Assembly (NCBI GenBank): GCA_021129895.1
Contig: JAJOKL010000077.1
Span: forward strand, 1 to 25,921
Direction of reading: 5' to 3'
DNA from: Candidatus Bipolaricaulota bacterium
Lineage (GTDB): Bacteria; Bipolaricaulota; Bipolaricaulia; Bipolaricaulales; Bipolaricaulaceae
Length of the DNA stretch: 25,921 bases
The position numbers and the translations under genes are program-made. Under the pieces are notes generated by a model. That model was given only the letters and a program-made list of their open reading frames with translations. It searched no databases and was not told the DNA's origin. Shown here piece by piece: positions 15,087 through 23,257 of this stretch (within the stretch, counting starts at the first letter, position 1; each line of letters opens with the position of its first letter).

Positions 15087-16036
15087 ATGCGAACCTGGAT
15101 GGGGACCGGAGCGGTGCTGATCGCGATGCTCGCGCTGCCCGTCGCGGCCCTGGGAGCCCAGGAACTCCCCCCGGGGGCAGTGGGGGGCCTCGAGCTGCGC
15201 ACGCTCTATGAACTCGCTTTCTCCCCCGCCGATGGTATGTTGGGGGTGGCTACCCACTATGGGGTCTTCATCTACACGGTACCGGAGCTCGAGCAGACCC
15301 GGTCTTTTCCCCTGTCCGGGGTGGCCTATTCCCTGGCCTTCTCCCCGGACGGGGCGTACCTGGCAGCGGGGACGTTCTCCCAGGTGGTGGTATGGGACTA
15401 CGAGACCGGGGAGCCGGTGGCGAGCCATCAAGGGGGTTCGGCATCGTGAACGCGCTTGAGTTCACCCCGGATGGCGCGCGGCTTCTTCTCGGGAGAGGGG
15501 ACGGCAGGGTGACCCTGTGGGACTGGCGGCGGGACGAGGTCATCTGGTCTAAACAGGGGCATTCCGGGGCCATCAGGGGGGTGGCGGTGTCCCCGGATGG
15601 CACCATGTGCGCCTCCGGCTCGGCCGACCAGGGTGTCCTATGGGATATCTCGGGGGAGGTACGGTTCACGTTCCCGAGCAAGGCCTGGGACGTTGATTTC
15701 TCCCCGGACGGCTACTTTTTGGCCATCGGCTCGGGCAAGGTGGTGATCCTGTGGGACACCGCGGTGGGGCTCCAGTACCGGTACATGTGGGAGCACCATG
15801 GCTGCGTGTGGTGGGTGGAGTTCTCCCCGGATGGCGCGCTCCTCGCCTCGGCGTCCCTGGACCACACGGTGAAGGTGTGGGATCCGGAGGCGGGTCACTC
15901 CCTGGCTACTCTTGAGGCTCACCAGGATTCGGTGGACTGCGTGCGGTTCTCCCCGGACGGCCGGCTCCTGGCCTCCGGTTCCCACGACGGCCAGATCTAC
16001 CTGTGGGACGTGGAGTCCCTGCTTCAGGGGGAATAG
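15087..16036 (+). CDS. secreted WD40-repeat beta-propeller protein, interrupted by a frameshift
   Basis: The N-terminus is a signal peptide (residues 1-24, ending PVAALGA). The protein then consists only of WD40-type repeats with FSPDG...WD patterns. Two blades lie in the first frame (up to WDYETGEPVASHQGG, near 15436) and five in the second (from FGIVNALEFTPDG), so the seven blades of a closed propeller are only complete if the frames are joined. The join falls on a run of five G (15432-15436); one extra G would restore a single 316-residue frame. The first frame alone stops at 15449. The cause may be a sequencing or assembly error in the homopolymer, a true mutation, or slippage. Function unknown; such exported propellers are usually protein-binding scaffolds. 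Clear Shine-Dalgarno at the start. Confidence 0.8.
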
Positions 16037-16347
16037 ACCCGCGGCCCGACCCAGGCGGCCCAATCATGATCCGCGCTGGCCCTGGCCCGCACCCGGATCA
16101 CCAGCCTCCCCCGTGCCCCCGCCAGGGAGGAGAGGTCCGCGGAAAGCGGCAGGAGTTCCCCCTGGTAGGCGTGGGCTTCCGAGATGAGCGGGGTGGTTAC
16201 GGAGAACACGGAAGGTTTTAGAGGTTCCTCGCTGTTTCTCGTGGGTAAGTAAAAGTCAAGCTTGCCGGTTCGAGGAAATACAATGCCAAACGGGCTCAGG
16301 GCCCTCTGGCCCTTGCCCGTGCTCCCTAGAACGAACTGTTCGCCCCT
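16024..16347 (-). pseudogene. truncated 3' end of an exported beta-sandwich type protein gene
   Basis: An open frame of 107 codons without a credible start ends in a TGA (16024-16026) on the minus strand. Its last 60 residues (VTTPLISEAHAYQGELLPLS, then ADLSSLAGARGRLVIRVRAR and a final DHDWAAWVGPRVYSP) resemble the end of carbohydrate-binding or NPCBM-like beta-sandwich domains, where L-S-x-(L/Y)-x-G..L.(I/F)R..D-W-(A/G)-x-W is common. The upstream part of the frame runs into the inverted-repeat element at 16223-16501, so the gene appears to be cut off by that insertion. Codon use downstream of the element is GC-rich like the neighbours, but inside the element it is not. It overlaps the WD40 gene tail by 13 bases. 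Confidence 0.4.
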
Positions 16348-16501
16348 TCAGAAACCCGATGATAAGCCTACTCTCAGACCAGTTAAGCATCCCTTCCAGT
16401 CCAGGTTAATGCGCCTCGCTGTCTCAATCACTATCACCCCTTCTCTCCACGTCAAGGTAACCCCAATGCCACCCGTTACCCACACCAAACAGCGAGGAGC
16501 C
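16223..16501. mobile_element. 279-bp element bounded by imperfect 26-bp inverted repeats (IS or MITE remnant)
   Basis: The left end (16223-16248) and the reverse complement of the right end (16501-16476) both read GG-x-TCCTCGCTGTTT, three differing bases, then GTGGGTAA: 22 of 26 positions match. The interior is markedly AT-richer than the region. On the minus strand it has an AGGGGTGATAG ribosome-site-like run followed by a 27-codon open frame from a GTG, but no intact transposase. The GG-starting ends recall ISL3-family termini, which is only a visual resemblance. No clear target duplication is seen. Together with flanks, 16037-16678 holds no other convincing gene. Confidence 0.45.
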
Positions 16502-16630
16502 TAAATTAGCTTCTTTGAGTCTCGGTAACTTCGTGGTGGAGGTCGCTTGCCCTGGGATGAGTACAAGATCTGGGATTATAGTGCAGGGCGCGTCCGTATG
16601 TGGAGTCCCCGGTTGGAGATGCGCCATCGG

Positions 16631-16660
16631 TTGTACCTCAGGGCGTCGGCCCGGTATGCT
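16631..16660 (+). promoter_or_regulatory. promoter of the qng1-tgt pair
   Basis: TTGTAC (16631-16636), 18-base spacer, TATGCT (16655-16660). A GGAAGG Shine-Dalgarno (16671-16676) precedes the ATG at 16679. This supports that ATG over the upstream TTG at 16547. Confidence 0.45.
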
Positions 16661-16678
16661 GTCGTGGTGCGGAAGGCG

Positions 16679-17617
16679 ATGACATCGAATCCGGTGCGGG
16701 AGTCGGCGGCCTGGGTGATGCGGCGGGCGCGCTACGTGCGCCTGGACGATGGGGAACTGCACGCCGTGGCCCGGGAGCTGGCGGACCAGCCCGTCCCCGC
16801 TTGGGAGGGCCGTTATCACTTCCGGGGGGAGGAGGAGCTCACCCTCCGATACCTGCTGGTTTTGGATGCGCTGAACTTCTGTTTTTGGCCCGGGAAAGAG
16901 CGGTGGAGCGTGACGGGCCCGGATGGGGGAAGGCTCACCGGCTACTTCGCGTTGGCCTATGCCTTGCGCCGGGCGGCCGAGGACTCCCCGGAGTTCTTCT
17001 CCCCGGAGCACCTTTCCTCCCTGGATGAGGCAGGGCTGCGGGAAGTGCTGGGGGATATTCCTTTGCTCCGGGCCCGGGCCCGAGCCGCCCGGGAGGTGGG
17101 CCGGCTCCTTTCCCGGTTCGGGTCCGCCCGGGAGTTCTTCCGCCAGGCACGAGGGAGCTGTGCCCGGCTGGTGGAGCTTCTCACTGCCCACCTCCCCTCG
17201 TTCCAGGACGCGGCTATGTACCGGGGGCGGGAGGTGTTTTTCCACAAGCGGGCCCAGATCCTATGCGCTGATCTTTTCGGCACGTTCGGGGGCCGGGGAC
17301 TGGGGGAGCTGAGGGACCTGGGGTGGTTGACCGCCTTCGCGGATTACAAGCTGCCCCAGCTCCTCCGGGCGGTGGGGGCGCTGGCGCTGGCCCCGGAGCT
17401 GGCGGCCCGCATCGACCGGAGGGAGCTCCTCCCCTCCGGGGGTCCAGAAGAGGTGGAGCTACGGGCGGCCACGGTTCAGGCGGTGGAGCGGCTGGTGGAG
17501 CTCCTGGCCAAGCGGGGCCGGCCCCTGCGGGCGTTCGAGGTGGACTGGATGCTGTGGCACCTGGCCCAGGAGGAGCTCCCCTGCCCCCACCACTGCACCC
17601 TCACCATCTTCTATTGA
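16679..17617 (+). CDS. queuosine nucleotide N-glycosylase/hydrolase (Qng1, formerly DUF2419)
   Basis: 312 residues. Family members release queuine from queuosine-5'-phosphate so that it can be reused for tRNA. Family blocks in order: NPVRESAAWVMRRARYVRLD (4-23), VLDALNFCFWPGKERWSV (61-78), LTGYFALAYALRRA (86-99), DIPLLRARARAAREVG (126-141), FQDAAMYRGREVFFHKRAQI (175-194), FADYKLPQLLRAVGAL (220-235), and PEEVELRAATVQAVE (256-270). The start at 16679 gives exactly the family N-terminus; the frame is open further upstream but that part is derived from the insertion-scarred region. The stop is four bases before the tgt ATG, so the two are co-transcribed, fitting a queuine-salvage pair. Confident in family; substrate inferred from characterised homologues. 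Confidence 0.9.
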   Translation: MTSNPVRESAAWVMRRARYVRLDDGELHAVARELADQPVPAWEGRYHFRGEEELTLRYLLVLDALNFCFWPGKERWSVTGPDGGRLTGYFALAYALRRAAEDSPEFFSPEHLSSLDEAGLREVLGDIPLLRARARAAREVGRLLSRFGSAREFFRQARGSCARLVELLTAHLPSFQDAAMYRGREVFFHKRAQILCADLFGTFGGRGLGELRDLGWLTAFADYKLPQLLRAVGALALAPELAARIDRRELLPSGGPEEVELRAATVQAVERLVELLAKRGRPLRAFEVDWMLWHLAQEELPCPHHCTLTIFY

Positions 17618-17621
17618 GCTC

Positions 17622-18839
17622 ATGTCCCCCTTGTTTGAAATCCAGGCCCGGCACCCTAGCTCCCCCGCCCGCCTGGGGGTGCTTCGCACCGCCCACGGGG
17701 AGGTGCGGACCCCGGCGTTCGTGGCGGTGGCCACCCGGGCCACGGTAAAGGCCCTGTCCGCCGAGGACGTCCTGGGGGTGGGAGTACAACTCCTCATTGG
17801 GAACACCTATCACCTGTACCTCAGGCCCGGGCCGGAGGCGATCGCCGCCCTGGGCGGCCTGCACCGGTTCTCCGGCTGGTCCGGCCCCTGGATGACGGAT
17901 TCGGGGGGCTTTCAGGTGTTCTCCCTGGGGGCGGGGAAGGTCCACGGGGTGGGGAAGATCGCGTCCATCTTCCCCGGGGAGGCACCCCCCAACCCCACCG
18001 GTCCCTCGCTGGTCGAGCTCACCGAGGAGGGGGCGCGGTTCCGGTCCGTGGTGGACGGGGCATGGATTTTCTTCACCCCGGAAGAGGTGATCCGGGCCCA
18101 ACGGCTCTTCGGGGCGGACATCATCCTCCCCTTGGACGAGTGCACCTCCCCGTTCCACGACCGGGCCTACACCGAGGCGGCCATGGAACGGACCCACCGC
18201 TGGGCTGCCCGGGCCCTGAGGGCGTTCGCTGACACGCAAGGACTCGGGCCTAACCCGGACCAGGTCCTGTTCGGGATCGTCCAGGGCGGGGCCTACCAGG
18301 ACCTGAGACAACGCTCCGCCCGGGTCATCAAGGGCATGGGGTTCCCGGGCTACGCCATCGGGGGATCCCTGGGGAAGTCCAAGCAGGACATGCTGCGGGT
18401 GATCGAGTGGACGGTGGAGGAGCTCCCGGAGGGGGCGCCCCGGCATCTCCTCGGGATCGGCGGGGTGGAAGATATCGTGGAGGCAGTACGGCGGGGGATC
18501 GACACCTTCGACTGTGCCGCCCCCACCCGCATGGCCCGGAACGGCAGCCTGCTTTCAGCTCAAGAGGAAGGCTTTAGGCTGAACATCAAGAACGCCCGCT
18601 TCCGGCAGGACGGGAGCCCCATCGAGGAGGGCTGTGACTGCCCCACCTGCCGCCGTTACTCCCGGGCCTTCCTGCACCACCTGCTCCGCACCGGTGAGCT
18701 CTCCTACTTCCGGCTGGCGACGCTCCACAACCTGCGATTCATGGTGCGGCTGATGGAGGCGATCCGCGCTGGGATCGCCGCCGGGAGGACATTGGATCTG
18801 GACCAGATACGCGAGGGGCTGGCTGGAAAAGGCCCCTGA
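17622..18839 (+). CDS. tgt: tRNA-guanine/queuine transglycosylase
   Basis: 405 residues; exchanges G34 of GUN anticodons for a 7-deazaguanine base. Catalytic residues are present: Asp93 in TDSGGFQVFSL and the nucleophile Asp297 in GIDTFDCAAPTR. The zinc site is C338, C340, C343 and H369 (CDCPTC...LATLHNL). Asp-Glu-Cys (172-174, LDECTSP) is the bacterial form of the base-pocket wall. Odd point: the specificity loop that reads GGLAVGEPK in typical bacterial enzymes and GGLSGGESK in eukaryotes is GGSLGKSK here (247-254), one residue shorter and with Lys at the usual Glu. With the adjacent Qng1-like gene this suggests the enzyme may accept queuine instead of, or besides, preQ1. No preQ1 synthesis gene is in the window. 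Confidence 0.95.
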   Translation: MSPLFEIQARHPSSPARLGVLRTAHGEVRTPAFVAVATRATVKALSAEDVLGVGVQLLIGNTYHLYLRPGPEAIAALGGLHRFSGWSGPWMTDSGGFQVFSLGAGKVHGVGKIASIFPGEAPPNPTGPSLVELTEEGARFRSVVDGAWIFFTPEEVIRAQRLFGADIILPLDECTSPFHDRAYTEAAMERTHRWAARALRAFADTQGLGPNPDQVLFGIVQGGAYQDLRQRSARVIKGMGFPGYAIGGSLGKSKQDMLRVIEWTVEELPEGAPRHLLGIGGVEDIVEAVRRGIDTFDCAAPTRMARNGSLLSAQEEGFRLNIKNARFRQDGSPIEEGCDCPTCRRYSRAFLHHLLRTGELSYFRLATLHNLRFMVRLMEAIRAGIAAGRTLDLDQIREGLAGKGP

Positions 18840-18847
18840 GGGGCCTT
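18829..18847. terminator. hairpin over the tgt stop codon, possible bidirectional terminator
   Basis: AAGGCCCC and GGGGCCTT form a perfect 8-bp stem whose three-base loop is the tgt stop TGA (18837-18839). It lies between the convergent tgt and the gene ending at 18864. The bases after it are C-rich (no T-run) on the plus strand, so efficiency as an intrinsic terminator is doubtful. Confidence 0.4.
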
Positions 18848-18863
18848 CCCCCGGGCGTTTGGG

Positions 18864-19817
18864 CTAGGCCTCAACCCCCGCCCACAGGGTGGATAGCCTG
18901 GAAACGAGTTCGTCCAGGGCGGCGGAGATGGCCTGGTTCCAGGCGGTGCCGGAGAACTCGGGGGTACCCACCTGGAGCTCGATGGCCCAGCCGGCCGGCT
19001 CCGGGGAGATCTGGAAGTTGGCCATGGCGATGGGGACTGGGTTCCCTACCTCATAGAGGCTCACCGTGTATAGGCCGGGATCGGCATGGCTGCCCCCGAA
19101 CCACTGGTTCCATGTCCAACTGACGCAGGGATCGGCGGCAGAGGAAGATCGCCGGGGAGAGATCCAAACCGGGCTGGGGGGCATCGCCTCCTGGATGGTC
19201 ACGTAGTACGTGCCGGGCGGGGTCGGGTCCAGGTAGCCGATCACCACCGGCTCCCCATACAGGTAGGTGTGCTTGCTCGTCCTCAGGCCCCCCAGGCACA
19301 CGTCCCAGGGCAGGGAGAGGAACAGCCGGAACGAGGCGGTGGCTTCCCCCCGGCCGCTGCCTTCCGCTTCCAGGCTGGCCAGCTTGTCCCCGGTGGCCGG
19401 GACGTACACGTCCAAGGATACCCGGGCGGTAGCCGAGACCCCTTCCACCGTGAAGAACCCGAAGCTCAAGGAGACCCGGGCGGTATTGAGGCCTTCCAGG
19501 GCCCCGAGAAGCAGGTATTCCGCGCCCATGGCGGCGGCTGCCTGGGCGAAGACGGCCGGGGTGCGCTCCCAAATCCCCTGCCCCACCAGCCAACTCTCCA
19601 ACGCCTGATGGGGGATCACCGGATAGCCGGCCTGCTGGAGCTTTTCCTCCAACATGTCCGCCAGCCCCCCTTCCACCCCCAACAGCCCTGAGCCTGAAGC
19701 ATCCACAAACGGTGCCACTGCCAGGACCGGCCCCTGTTCTGGGACCACTCCTTGGGGGGTTTGGGCAAGCCCTGCCAAGCTAGCTACCGCGACAATCAAA
19801 CCCAGAAATCGTCTCAT
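18864..19817 (-). CDS. exported protein with CsgG/FlgT-like N-terminal domain
   Basis: 317 residues. A signal peptide (residues 1-19, ending LAGLAQ) without a lipobox cysteine indicates export to the periplasm or beyond. Residues about 28-155 resemble the CsgG/FlgT/LpoB-type fold that recurs in envelope proteins: VLAVAPFVDASG, GLADMLEEKLQQAGYPVIPHQALE, AAAAMGAEYLLLGALEG, and alternating strands ending in SLEAEGSGRGE. The C-terminal half holds a beta-rich part (EPVVIGYLDPTPPGTYYVTI) that may be an Ig-like domain. The ATG at 19817 is chosen because AGGGG sits eight bases before it; a GTG nine bases earlier is in frame. Function unknown. It lies alone between tRNA-Gln and tgt. Confidence 0.7.
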   Translation of the reverse strand: MRRFLGLIVAVASLAGLAQTPQGVVPEQGPVLAVAPFVDASGSGLLGVEGGLADMLEEKLQQAGYPVIPHQALESWLVGQGIWERTPAVFAQAAAAMGAEYLLLGALEGLNTARVSLSFGFFTVEGVSATARVSLDVYVPATGDKLASLEAEGSGRGEATASFRLFLSLPWDVCLGGLRTSKHTYLYGEPVVIGYLDPTPPGTYYVTIQEAMPPSPVWISPRRSSSAADPCVSWTWNQWFGGSHADPGLYTVSLYEVGNPVPIAMANFQISPEPAGWAIELQVGTPEFSGTAWNQAISAALDELVSRLSTLWAGVEA

Positions 19818-19901
19818 CGCTATCACCCCTAAAGATACACGCGGGACGGGCGTTGGTTCCGGCGGCGATGCGGAAAAACGAGGCTGACGAATCCTATCGG
19901 C

Positions 19902-19975
19902 TGGCTAGGGCGGGAGGATTCGAACCTCCGATCACGGGTCCAAAGCCCGCTGCCTTACCGCTTGGCTACGCCCTA
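19902..19975 (-). tRNA. tRNA-Gln (anticodon UUG)
   Basis: A 74-nt cloverleaf on the minus strand. The acceptor stem TAGGGCG pairs with CGCCCTA, followed by discriminator G and an encoded CCA (complement of 19902-19904). The D arm is GCCAAGCGGTAAGGC, the anticodon stem GCGGG/CCCGT encloses loop CTTTGGA with anticodon TTG, and the T arm is GGAGGTTCGAATCCTCC. The U1:A72 pair and the D-arm sequence are typical of bacterial tRNA-Gln. Confidence 0.95.
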
Positions 19976-19985
19976 GGACGGGAAA

Positions 19986-20014
19986 AATATAGCGCTGAAG
20001 GGCCCCTTGGGCAA
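19986..20014 (-). promoter_or_regulatory. promoter of tRNA-Gln
   Basis: On the minus strand TTGCCC (complement of 20009-20014) is followed by a 17-base spacer and TATATT (complement of 19986-19991), ten bases before the tRNA 5' end. It sits just after the mutS2 stop. Confidence 0.6.
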
Positions 20015-20016
20015 GA

Positions 20017-22308
20017 TCAAAGTTCCACGATGGTGACCCCCTCTCCCCCCTCGGCGGGCGGCGCCAAGCGAAACCGGCGCACATAAGACAGGGTGGAGAG
20101 GTGCTCGTGGAGTGCCCTCCTCAACGTACCGGTGCCCTTGCCGTGGATGATCCGCCCGGTGTGCACCCCGGAGAGGAGCAGCCGGTCCAGCCACTCATCC
20201 ACCTTCCTCCGCGCCTCCTCCACCGTGAGGCCCCGCACCGAGAGCTCCAGCGGCACTGAGGTGTGCACCGGCAGGTCCAGCCGGAGCGGGGCCGTGGGCG
20301 GAGCCGGGGCCGGCTCCAGTGCCTGGGGCGGAAGCTCCACCCGCCGCCCCTTCACCTCCACCTCAACCCGCTCCCCCTCCACCCGCAGTACCCGGCCCAC
20401 CGCCCCGGTGGCCCGGATCCTGACCGTGTCCCCCTCCTTAAGGCGGGGGGCGGGGCGGGCCTCGTGAGGAGGGCCGGGCAGCCGCCGGGCCAGCTCCTCC
20501 ACCCGCCGGAGGGCCATCCTGCGGGGCTCCGTCTCCTCTTTGGCCCGGGCCTGGGCGATGAGCTCCGCTAGCTCCTTCCTGGCCGCCCGCAGCTCCTCCT
20601 CCAGCCGGGCCAGCTCCCGGGAGATGGCCTCCGCCTTCTTCTCCTTAAGCGCGGCCAGCCGCCGCTGGTAGTCGGCCTTGAGCCGCCGCACCACCTCCCG
20701 CTCCGCGTCCAAGTTTGCCCTAAGCCTGCGGGCGGCGGCCCGCTCCCGCTGCAGCTCCTCGATGATCTCTTCCGCCCGGATCTCCCCCAGGCTGAATGAG
20801 CCTCTGGCCCGCTCCACCAGCTCCTTGGGGAGCCCCAGCCGTTCGGCGATGATCAGGGCGCAAGACCTCCCCGGCACTCCTTCCAGCACCCGGTAGGTGG
20901 GGGACAACGTGTCCAGGTCGAACTCCATGGAGCAGGATAGCACCTCCGGGTGCTTGATGGCGAAGTGCTTGAGCGGGGTGAGGTGGGTGGCCACCGCCGC
21001 CGTGCACCCCCGCTCCAATAGGTACTCCAGGATCGCCAGGCCCAACGCTGCCCCCTCCTGGGGGTCGGTCCCCGCCCCCAACTCATCCAATAGCACCAGC
21101 GTGCGCTCGTCCGCCTCCGAGAGGATCTCCACGATGTTGGTCATGTGGGAGGAGAAGGTGGACAGGTTCTGCTCGATGGACTGCTCCTCCCCGATGTCGG
21201 AGCGGATCCGCTCGAATACCCCCAACGTGGTGCGGGAGGAGGCCGGGACGGGGACGCCGCACTGAGTGAGGGCACAGAACAGGCCGATGGTCTTCAAGGT
21301 GACTGTCTTGCCGCCGGTGTTGGGGCCGGTGATCACCACCAGCTTCCTGTCCCCCCCGAAGTGGATGGTGATGGGCACCGCCCGGTCCGCGAGCAGGGGA
21401 TGGCGGGCCTCCACCAGTTCCACCCGTTCCTCGGGGGCGAGCTGGGGGATGGTGGCCCGCCAGGCCAAGGCGAACCGGGCCCGGGCATAAAGGGAGTCTA
21501 TCTCAGCGAGGATCTCCATATCGGCCCGCAGGCGTCGCTCCGCGGAGAGCAGCAGCTCCAAGAGCTCGGCCAGGATGCGCAATTTCTCCCGCCAGATGTC
21601 GTCCGCCAGCTCCCGGAGCCGGTTGTTGGCATGTACCAGGGAGGTGGGCTCGCAGAACAGCGTCTGCCCGCTCGCCGAGGATTCGTGCACCACCACCCGC
21701 AGGGTCCCCTGGGCCCCGGACTTGAGCGGCACCACCAGCCTGCCGCCCCGCTGGGTGACCACCGGCTCCTGCACCAGCTCCCGGTGGCGGTCGATGAACC
21801 GCCTCAACGCGGCGGTGATCTCTTCAGCGAGGGCGCGCCGGCGGCGGGTGAGGGCCCGCAGCTTGGGGGTAGCGTCGTCCCGGATCTCCCCCCGGTCGTC
21901 GATGGCCCGGCGGATGGCGGCCGCCAGCCGTCCCTGGTCCGACAGCTTCCCAACCAAGGCCGAAAGGCGCGGCGTGCGGGGTCCGGACAGGGCGAGCTGC
22001 AGCTCCCCGGCCGCCTCCAGGGTCTCGGCCACCGTGAGGAGCTGCTCCCCGGACAGGTCCCCATGGGCCTTGGCCTGATCCAAGATGGGCCGCAGGTCGG
22101 AAATGGCGCTCGGGGAGAAGCCCCCCCGCACCGCCTCCAGCATCTCCTCCAGGAGCTGGAATTCCCGCTCGATCCATGCTCGATCGGAGGTAGGTGCCAG
22201 GGATAGGATCGCCTTTTTCCCCAGCTCCGAGGCGGCGTATCCGGCCACGATCCCCAGCACCTGGTCCAGCTCGATGTCCCGCCGGGTGCGGGGATTGAGG
22301 ACGCTCAT
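20017..22308 (-). CDS. mutS2: endonuclease MutS2
   Basis: 763 residues, usual length for MutS2. Core helices and clamp cover residues 1-320. The ATPase domain has Walker A TGPNTGGKTVTLK (327-339), the signature region SDIGEEQSIEQNLSTFSSHM (370-389) and Walker B TLVLLDELGAGTDP (403-416). A long charged coiled coil (about 500-620) leads to the C-terminal Smr nuclease domain (about 688-763: LSVRGLTVEEARRKVDEWLD and IIHGKGTGTLR). In characterised homologues MutS2 acts in recombination control or splitting of collided ribosomes. The ATG at 22308 overlaps the fabK stop (ATGA), so it is expressed from the fabK promoter. The frame is open further upstream inside fabK, but the family N-terminus starts here. 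Confidence 0.95.
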   Translation of the reverse strand: MSVLNPRTRRDIELDQVLGIVAGYAASELGKKAILSLAPTSDRAWIEREFQLLEEMLEAVRGGFSPSAISDLRPILDQAKAHGDLSGEQLLTVAETLEAAGELQLALSGPRTPRLSALVGKLSDQGRLAAAIRRAIDDRGEIRDDATPKLRALTRRRRALAEEITAALRRFIDRHRELVQEPVVTQRGGRLVVPLKSGAQGTLRVVVHESSASGQTLFCEPTSLVHANNRLRELADDIWREKLRILAELLELLLSAERRLRADMEILAEIDSLYARARFALAWRATIPQLAPEERVELVEARHPLLADRAVPITIHFGGDRKLVVITGPNTGGKTVTLKTIGLFCALTQCGVPVPASSRTTLGVFERIRSDIGEEQSIEQNLSTFSSHMTNIVEILSEADERTLVLLDELGAGTDPQEGAALGLAILEYLLERGCTAAVATHLTPLKHFAIKHPEVLSCSMEFDLDTLSPTYRVLEGVPGRSCALIIAERLGLPKELVERARGSFSLGEIRAEEIIEELQRERAAARRLRANLDAEREVVRRLKADYQRRLAALKEKKAEAISRELARLEEELRAARKELAELIAQARAKEETEPRRMALRRVEELARRLPGPPHEARPAPRLKEGDTVRIRATGAVGRVLRVEGERVEVEVKGRRVELPPQALEPAPAPPTAPLRLDLPVHTSVPLELSVRGLTVEEARRKVDEWLDRLLLSGVHTGRIIHGKGTGTLRRALHEHLSTLSYVRRFRLAPPAEGGEGVTIVEL

Positions 22309-23249
22309 GGCGTGGGGAACTCCACCCCCCGGGTCAGGATCTCCGCCGCGCCCCGGACCATGTCCTGAATGATCTCCGCCACCGGTTTGATGTCCCGGAT
22401 GAGCCCGGCGATCTGGCCCGCCATCAGAGAGCCGGTCTCCAAGTCCCCCTCGTACACCGCCCGTCTCAGCCCCCCAACCGCCAGGGACTCGAACTCCTCC
22501 GGGTCCCGCCCCTCCGCTTCGTAGCGGGCGAGCTGCTTGGTGAGCTTGTTGAGAAGGCACCTGACCGGCCGGCCCAACGTTCGGCCGGTGACGATGGTGG
22601 CCCGATCGGAGGCCTTGACCACCGCCCGCTTGTAGTCCTCATGCACCGGGGCTTCCTGCGAGGCGAGGAAGCGGGTGCCCACCTGGACGCCCTCGGCGCC
22701 CAGGGCCAGGGCGGCGGCCAGGCCGCGGCCGTCGGCGACCCCCCCGGCGGCCACCACCGGGATCGATACCGCGTTCACCACCTGGGGCACGAGGGCCATG
22801 GTGGTCTCGGTGCCGATGTGGCCCCCGGACTCCATGCCCTCGGCGATCACCCCGTCCGCTCCCAGCTTCTCCATCCGCACCGCCAGCCTCACCGCTGGCA
22901 CCACCGGGAACACCAGGATCCCCGCCCCTTTCAGGGCCTCCATGTACTTGGCCGGGCTGCCGGCCCCGGTGGTCACCAGGGGCACCTGGGCCTCCCTCAC
23001 CACCTCCACCTGCTCTGGGACGCTCGGGTCCATCAGCATCAGGTTCACCCCGAACGGCCGGTCGGTGGCCTGGCGCACCAACTGGATCTGGCGGGCCAGC
23101 TCCTCCGGGGGCATGCCCCCGGCCCCGATGATCCCCAGGCCCCCCGCATTAGAGACCGCCGACACCAGCGGCTCTCGGGCCACATGGGCCATTCCCCCCA
23201 GGAATATGGGGTAACGTATCCCCAAAAGCTCACAGATCCGGTTTGCCAT
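22305..23249 (-). CDS. fabK: FabK-type enoyl-[acyl-carrier-protein] reductase II / nitronate monooxygenase family
   Basis: 314 residues; an FMN-dependent TIM-barrel enzyme that reduces enoyl-ACP in fatty acid synthesis. Family blocks: LGIRYPIFLGGMAHVAREPLVSAVSNAGGLG (9-39), PFGVNLML (about 65-72), EGMESGGHIGTETTMALVPQ (about 136-155, FMN and catalytic region, with the SGGHIG typical of FabK), VVAAGGVADGRGLAAALALGAEGVQVGTRF, and a final MAGQIAGLI, also FabK-like. No other fab genes are nearby, so the paralogous nitronate monooxygenase function is a less likely alternative. Leaderless-type start: TATATT lies eight bases before the ATG at 23249. First gene of a two-gene unit with mutS2. Confidence 0.88.
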   Translation of the reverse strand: MANRICELLGIRYPIFLGGMAHVAREPLVSAVSNAGGLGIIGAGGMPPEELARQIQLVRQATDRPFGVNLMLMDPSVPEQVEVVREAQVPLVTTGAGSPAKYMEALKGAGILVFPVVPAVRLAVRMEKLGADGVIAEGMESGGHIGTETTMALVPQVVNAVSIPVVAAGGVADGRGLAAALALGAEGVQVGTRFLASQEAPVHEDYKRAVVKASDRATIVTGRTLGRPVRCLLNKLTKQLARYEAEGRDPEEFESLAVGGLRRAVYEGDLETGSLMAGQIAGLIRDIKPVAEIIQDMVRGAAEILTRGVEFPTP

Positions 23250-23257
23250 GACGGGAG

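Noticed and set aside
16262..16504. 80-codon plus-strand frame in the element region
   Set aside because: No similarity, spans the inverted-repeat element and ends in its right repeat; unlikely to be a gene.
16547..16678. Upstream extension of the Qng1 gene from a TTG at 16547
   Set aside because: The family N-terminus begins at 16679, where a promoter and Shine-Dalgarno are also found; the extension runs into insertion-scarred DNA.
21145..22206. 353-codon plus-strand frame inside mutS2
   Set aside because: Antisense shadow of mutS2 with Gly/Gln/Pro/Arg-rich translation and no recognisable domain.
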